Part shown: positions 49,098 to 52,619 of the stretch, one piece after another
Layout: the number at the start of each line of letters is the position of its first letter
How positions within the stretch are numbered: the stretch's first letter is position 1
Source: an uncultured Eubacteriales bacterium
GTDB lineage: Bacteria > Bacillota > Clostridia > Christensenellales > Aristaeellaceae
Reading direction: 5' to 3'
NCBI GenBank assembly: GCA_902798105.1
Contig: CADBVG010000001.1
Coordinates: forward strand, 1-52,619
DNA length: 52,619 bases
The notes under the pieces: generated by a model
What the model saw: only the letters and a program-made list of their open reading frames with translations
What the model was told of the DNA's origin: nothing
Database searches by the model: none
Translations under genes and position numbers: made by a program

Positions 49098-50369
49098 TTA
49101 CGGGAAGAAAGGGAAGGCGATGGGCAGGATGATCATGCTCACAACGGTGGCGATCACGATCAGCGGCAGGCCGGCCTTCACATAGTCCATGAAGGTGTAG
49201 TCACCAGCGCCGACCACCATGGTGTTGGCGGGCATGCCGATGGGCGTGGCGTAGGCGCAGGAGCCACCGATGACGCAGGCCATCAGCACCGCGCGGGGAT
49301 CAGCGCCCATACCCTGGGCGATGGACAGGCAGATGGGAGCCATCAAAGCCGTCGTAGCGGTATTGGACATGAAGTTGGTCATCACGCAGCAGAGTATGAA
49401 CACGATGAAGGTGAGGATCAGCGGAGAGGGATTCGCGCCCAGCATGCCGATCACCGCGTCCGCGATCATCTGGCCCGCGCCGGACTTGTCCAGCGCCGTC
49501 GCCAGGCTCAGCGTGCCGCCGAACAGGAAGATGGTCTTGAGATCGATGGATTTGAGGGCCTCCCTCTCGGGGATGACCCGGAACAGGATCAGCAGGATCG
49601 CGCCGATGCAGCCGGAGATGGCCAGCTTGATCCCGATCTTGTCCTCGAAGATCATGGCCAGCAGGGTCAGCACCAGGATCACCAGGGACATGACCTTCTT
49701 CCACTTGGGAACGTGGCTGAAGTCCACCTGCTCGTCGAACACGGAGTTGTCGTCGGACTTCGGGTCGTGATTGGGCAGCAGCTTAAACCCAATGGTGGCG
49801 TAGAAGATGATGCCGCAGATGAGGATCGGCACGCCCACGATGGCGTACTCAAAGAAGCCGAACTTGAGGCCCACGGGCTCCAGGGTGCTCTGGGCGATCA
49901 TGTTGCCGGGAGCGCCGATCAGCGACAGGTTGCCGCCCATGGCCGCCGCGAACACCAGAGGCATCAGCAGGCGAGAGCGCTTGAAGCCGGACTTGGCGGA
50001 GATGCCGATGACCACGGGAATCAACACCGCGGCGGTGCCGGTGTTGGAAAGGAAGCCGCTCATCACGCCCACGATGACCATGATGGCGATGATCAGCGCC
50101 CGTTCGGACTTGGCAAACTTCGTGACGATGCCGCCGATCTCGTTGGCCATGCCCGTCTCGAACAGCGCCCCACCCACGATGAACATAGCGACGAAGAGTA
50201 TGACGTTGGAATCAATGAAGCCCTTGAAGGCATCGCTGATTCCCAGCACGCCGGTGACGACCAGGCCCACGCACACGATCATGGACGTCAGCCCCAGGGG
50301 GATCTTCTCGGTCACAAACATGACGACCGCGAAGGCCAGAAACAGGAGTGTTATGACTGCCGGACTCAT
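49098..50369 (-). CDS. SLC13-type divalent anion transporter
   Basis: 423-residue membrane protein with about 11 hydrophobic segments. The paired loops SNTGTAAVLIPVVIG (about 108-122) and SNTATTALMAPICLS (about 341-355) match the DASS/SLC13 substrate and sodium sites. It probably imports tartrate, perhaps in exchange for succinate as TtdT does. GGGAGGAAACACAG precedes the ATG. It is first in the four-gene leftward cluster. Confidence 0.88.
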   Translation of the reverse strand: MSPAVITLLFLAFAVVMFVTEKIPLGLTSMIVCVGLVVTGVLGISDAFKGFIDSNVILFVAMFIVGGALFETGMANEIGGIVTKFAKSERALIIAIMVIVGVMSGFLSNTGTAAVLIPVVIGISAKSGFKRSRLLMPLVFAAAMGGNLSLIGAPGNMIAQSTLEPVGLKFGFFEYAIVGVPILICGIIFYATIGFKLLPNHDPKSDDNSVFDEQVDFSHVPKWKKVMSLVILVLTLLAMIFEDKIGIKLAISGCIGAILLILFRVIPEREALKSIDLKTIFLFGGTLSLATALDKSGAGQMIADAVIGMLGANPSPLILTFIVFILCCVMTNFMSNTATTALMAPICLSIAQGMGADPRAVLMACVIGGSCAYATPIGMPANTMVVGAGDYTFMDYVKAGLPLIVIATVVSMIILPIAFPFFP

Positions 50370-50490
50370 CTGTGTTTCCTCCCTTGTGTTTTATTGACAA
50401 GTCCAGTATAAGGTTTTTGGGGCAACAAATCCTCCCGATTATTCGGCACTTTTAAGAGCATCTGCCAGACAGAGCCATGAACGATAAGAG

Positions 50491-50529
50491 AAACCGGGGA
50501 TTCGTTCTGTCTGAATAATCACCCGGTTT
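50491..50529 (-). other. Leader stem-loop between regulator and transporter genes
   Basis: AAACCGGG and CCCGGTTT form an 8-bp stem around a 23-nt loop in the gap 50370-50644. It may end the regulator transcript or sit in the leader of the transporter mRNA. Confidence 0.4.
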
Positions 50530-50574
50530 TTCCCTCCAAAATATTTTGAAAGAGCGTCGTTTTTATGCAAATAG

Positions 50575-50603
50575 TGTATAAATAGGCTGATCGCATTGTT
50601 CAA
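50575..50603 (-). promoter_or_regulatory. Candidate promoter of the tartrate cluster
   Basis: On the minus strand TTGAAC (50603-50598) and TATACA (50580-50575) with a 17-bp spacer. TGTTCA and TGAACA (50598-50603 and 50624-50629 region) form an inverted pair just upstream and over the -35, a plausible AraC-type operator. Confidence 0.5.
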
Positions 50604-50644
50604 ATTACCTATTTTTATAATCTGAACAATTGGATAGTGTATTT

Positions 50645-51709
50645 TTAGGATTCGCCGGAAAGACGAATAGCGATTTTTTTCAACTGCTCCGCGATATCCT
50701 TCAGCTCCTCGTCACGTTTGCTTGTGTCAACAGTCAATTCGGGGTGCTGAAGAGAAACGACAGCAGAAGGATCAGTCATCGCCGGATCGATATAAGAGGT
50801 CAGCTTATCCATGACCCGTTGATTGTCCAACGCCACAAATATTTTCTTGAAGGTTGAATCATACCGAATGTGTTCTTTCGCCAAAGACCTCCTGTAGTCG
50901 GAAGGTGAGCGACCGAAAATCTCGCGGAATTTGGTGTTAAAGCTTTTCAGATCCTGAAAGCCATTCTCCGAGGCGATGTCCAGGATCTTTCTATCTGATT
51001 CGCTCAATGCGCGGGTCGCCTGGCGCAGACGTATGCGCGTCAGGTAATCATAGAAATTGATGCCGACATATTCCTTGAACATTTGCGAAGCGTAGGTGGC
51101 GGAGTAATTCCAGCGTTTCGCCATGTCCTGCAATGTCAGCTTTTCCCTGTACCGTTCTTCAAGGAATTGGATCATCTCATGGATATTCTTTTCGTCCTTG
51201 CGATCGGAATAGACAGCAGAATTTTGAAGCTGTGGTTGGAATTTGCTGAGAAGAATCCAGGCCAGAGCATTAAGGGCGGCACTAAAGGCAAATGTGTCCA
51301 ATGGATCGTCAGAAAAATGTGATATGAGCATCTGCGCCATGCAGTGGCGAATCTTGACGAAGCGGGAATCGTTGCGACTGGCAGCATCAGAGCAAAGCCG
51401 TATACTTCGGCGCTCGAAATCAGGGCAACCCTTTTTAAGGAAGGATGGATTAACGCGCAACAACATGATGGTGCTGTCCACGGCACGGGACAAAGTGGCG
51501 TGCCCGACGTTGGCATTGACCAGAAGAAGGTCATCCTCCTCCAACTCATACAGCATCCCGCCGGAACATACCTCCACGCGCCCGCTCAAAACGCACAGAA
51601 TCTCGATTTCTTTATGCCAGTTGTAGTGGAAGGACCCCACGTGATACACATATTCCCGCAAGAAGGGGGTTCCATCCTCGTTTGTCAACGTATAATTCAG
51701 CTGCTCCAT
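50645..51709 (-). CDS. AraC-family regulator of the tartrate cluster
   Basis: 354 residues. An N-terminal cupin sensor (YHVGSFHYNWHKEIEILCVLSGRVEV) is followed by two C-terminal helix-turn-helices (LTLQDMAKRWNYSATYASQMFKEYVG, ILDIASENGFQDLKSFNTKFREIFG) and an unusual extra tail of about 75 residues. It should sense tartrate or a product and activate the downstream leftward genes. Start 51709 follows AGAGGTCAGAT. Confidence 0.9.
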   Translation of the reverse strand: MEQLNYTLTNEDGTPFLREYVYHVGSFHYNWHKEIEILCVLSGRVEVCSGGMLYELEEDDLLLVNANVGHATLSRAVDSTIMLLRVNPSFLKKGCPDFERRSIRLCSDAASRNDSRFVKIRHCMAQMLISHFSDDPLDTFAFSAALNALAWILLSKFQPQLQNSAVYSDRKDEKNIHEMIQFLEERYREKLTLQDMAKRWNYSATYASQMFKEYVGINFYDYLTRIRLRQATRALSESDRKILDIASENGFQDLKSFNTKFREIFGRSPSDYRRSLAKEHIRYDSTFKKIFVALDNQRVMDKLTSYIDPAMTDPSAVVSLQHPELTVDTSKRDEELKDIAEQLKKIAIRLSGES

Positions 51710-51912
51710 ATCTGACCTCTGTTTATTAAGCAGGTACATAATTCAATGAGCCATATATAACACTATTATATCATGCTAAATGTGATAAGTCTATGTTTTT
51801 ATTAGGTAGCAAATGAAGGGAAAACAAGCTGATTCAAGTATTAGTCAAGACTTGTCTTTGAAGGTCAGCAAGGACTATTAGTCAGAACAGCATTTAAAAA
51901 CAATACAGCAGA

Positions 51913-51948
51913 CAAGCAGCCCCGCGATCCAATCTCGCGGAGCTGCTT
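51913..51948 (-). terminator. Hairpin after the integrase remnant
   Basis: AAGCAGCCCCGCGA pairs with TCGCGGAGCTGCTT (one mismatch) beyond the stop of the minus-strand fragment at 51961. Confidence 0.5.
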
Positions 51949-51960
51949 CTATGTCCGGCC

Positions 51961-52125
51961 TCATTCCTTCCCGGCCCTTTTCTTGAAAACGCCCTCAAGG
52001 TCAACGATAGCCTTCTTCAGCATCTCGTCCCGGACGTGAGTGTAGATGTTGGCAGTGGTCTGATAGTCGGTATGCCCGACAATCTTCATTGCGATCAGAG
52101 GATCGACGCCGCTTTCGTAGAGTAC
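51961..52125 (-). pseudogene. C-terminal fragment of a tyrosine recombinase
   Basis: The minus strand encodes YESGVDPLIAMKIVGHTD then YQTTANIYTHVRDEMLKKAI up to TGA at 51963-51961. This is the end of an integrase, with the MKIVGHT histidine and tyrosine nucleophile in NIYTHV. The frame meets a TGA just upstream of TACGAA, and the sequence then becomes the structured repeat at 52128. The rest of the gene is gone. It is unrelated to the prophage integrase and marks an older element. Confidence 0.85.
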
Positions 52126-52127
52126 TC

Positions 52128-52345
52128 ATCTTTGGTATCGCTTATTGGTCTCTACGGGGGTATTGCCACGTCGCCCCCACGTCGGCCCCTGTCGCGGGCT
52201 TTTGGTTGGGATGGCCACGTGGTCGGGCTGGATCAGAAAGCCTGCGACAGGGCGAACGTGGGGCTCACGTGGGCTGGAATACGCGACACCCCATCAAAGC
52301 TCCGCACGGTGCGGAACGATGAAGGGGTGTCGCGCCTGTCACCTA
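52128..52345. repeat. Structured intergenic repeat, copy 2
   Basis: Related to 46105-46290. It contains the inverted pairs CCCCTGTCGCGGGCT/AGCCTGCGACAGGG and ACACCCC.../...GGGGTGT with an inner CCGCAC/GTGCGG. It begins exactly where the integrase fragment breaks. Confidence 0.75.
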
Positions 52346-52619
52346 AAATGAGGGGTTCATCCTCTTTTCAAACCGAAACATGCCATCCGGGAACTGCTCA
52401 TCATCTCCCGCGAGACGATAGAGAATTCCATTGACGGCGGCGAAGCATATCGTATTATGCAGGATGGCAACCCCGCAACTACAGGGTGTCGTAAGTATGT
52501 GATTTAACAGGACGATAACACTGTCACTATTCCCTGCCAATTGGAACAGAGTGAGTAAAACGCTTCTGCATGCTTACAACGATGTCTAACTTTTCTCCTT
52601 TTGTGTCCTATTTTTGTTG
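52346..52619. other. Window end without a recognised gene
   Basis: A 65-codon minus-strand frame (52343-52540) ends in FRFEKRMNPSF but has no clear family or ribosome binding site. It may be a remnant of the same broken element. Confidence 0.35.

Overview
The window is a G+C-rich chromosome segment with strong AGGAGG-type ribosome binding sites and Gram-positive gene families, most likely from an uncultured gut-type Bacillota (Clostridia); the assignment below class level is inference. It carries a complete tRNA-integrated siphophage prophage of about 40.5 kb (5141-45674) between two stretches of ordinary chromosome.

Left chromosome (1-5185): a small heat-shock protein, a sugar-nucleotide epimerase, an alanine/glycine:cation symporter, a hotdog thioesterase, a variant peptide deformylase, about 700 bp of gene-free DNA holding a diverged direct repeat, then tRNA-Thr(CGT) and tRNA-Pro(CGG). 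The prophage is inserted in the 3' end of tRNA-Pro: a perfect 50-bp direct repeat (5141-5190 and 45625-45674) marks attL and attR.

Prophage, left to right: tyrosine integrase; an immunity region with a lambda-like double promoter and repeated ATGCGTA operators; a replication block (two-HTH protein, DUF927-type primase/helicase, HNH, coiled-coil protein, SSB, sigma-like late regulator); HNH plus terminase; HK97-type head genes (portal, ClpP-like protease, capsid, connectors); tail tube and frameshifted chaperone; a signal-peptide protein; distal tail protein; a His-rich tail protein; and a 2,189-residue tail protein ending in a C-type-lectin-like domain.

The most notable system is a diversity-generating retroelement (DGR). 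The last 140 bp of the 2,189-residue gene (VR, 36907-37046) is repeated at 37176-37315 (TR). The two copies differ at 15 positions and every one is an A in TR. A DGR-type reverse transcriptase follows at 37467. The TR is enclosed by an 18-bp inverted repeat, a perfect 8-bp hairpin lies just after VR, and no standard-size Avd accessory gene is present. The system should diversify the host-binding tip of the phage tail.

After the DGR come lysin, small membrane protein, zinc-ribbon protein and holin. The tape-measure gene lies after the lysis genes rather than after the tail chaperone, an unusual order. A 44-bp direct repeat brackets the block from chaperone to tape measure. A MazG-like gene and a gene-poor right end with integrase arm-like repeats close the element.

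Right chromosome (45675-52619): structured direct repeats, then a leftward tartrate utilisation cluster (AraC regulator, SLC13-type carrier, tartrate dehydratase alpha and beta, tartrate/D-malate dehydrogenase), and a truncated integrase remnant that ends where a second copy of a structured repeat begins.
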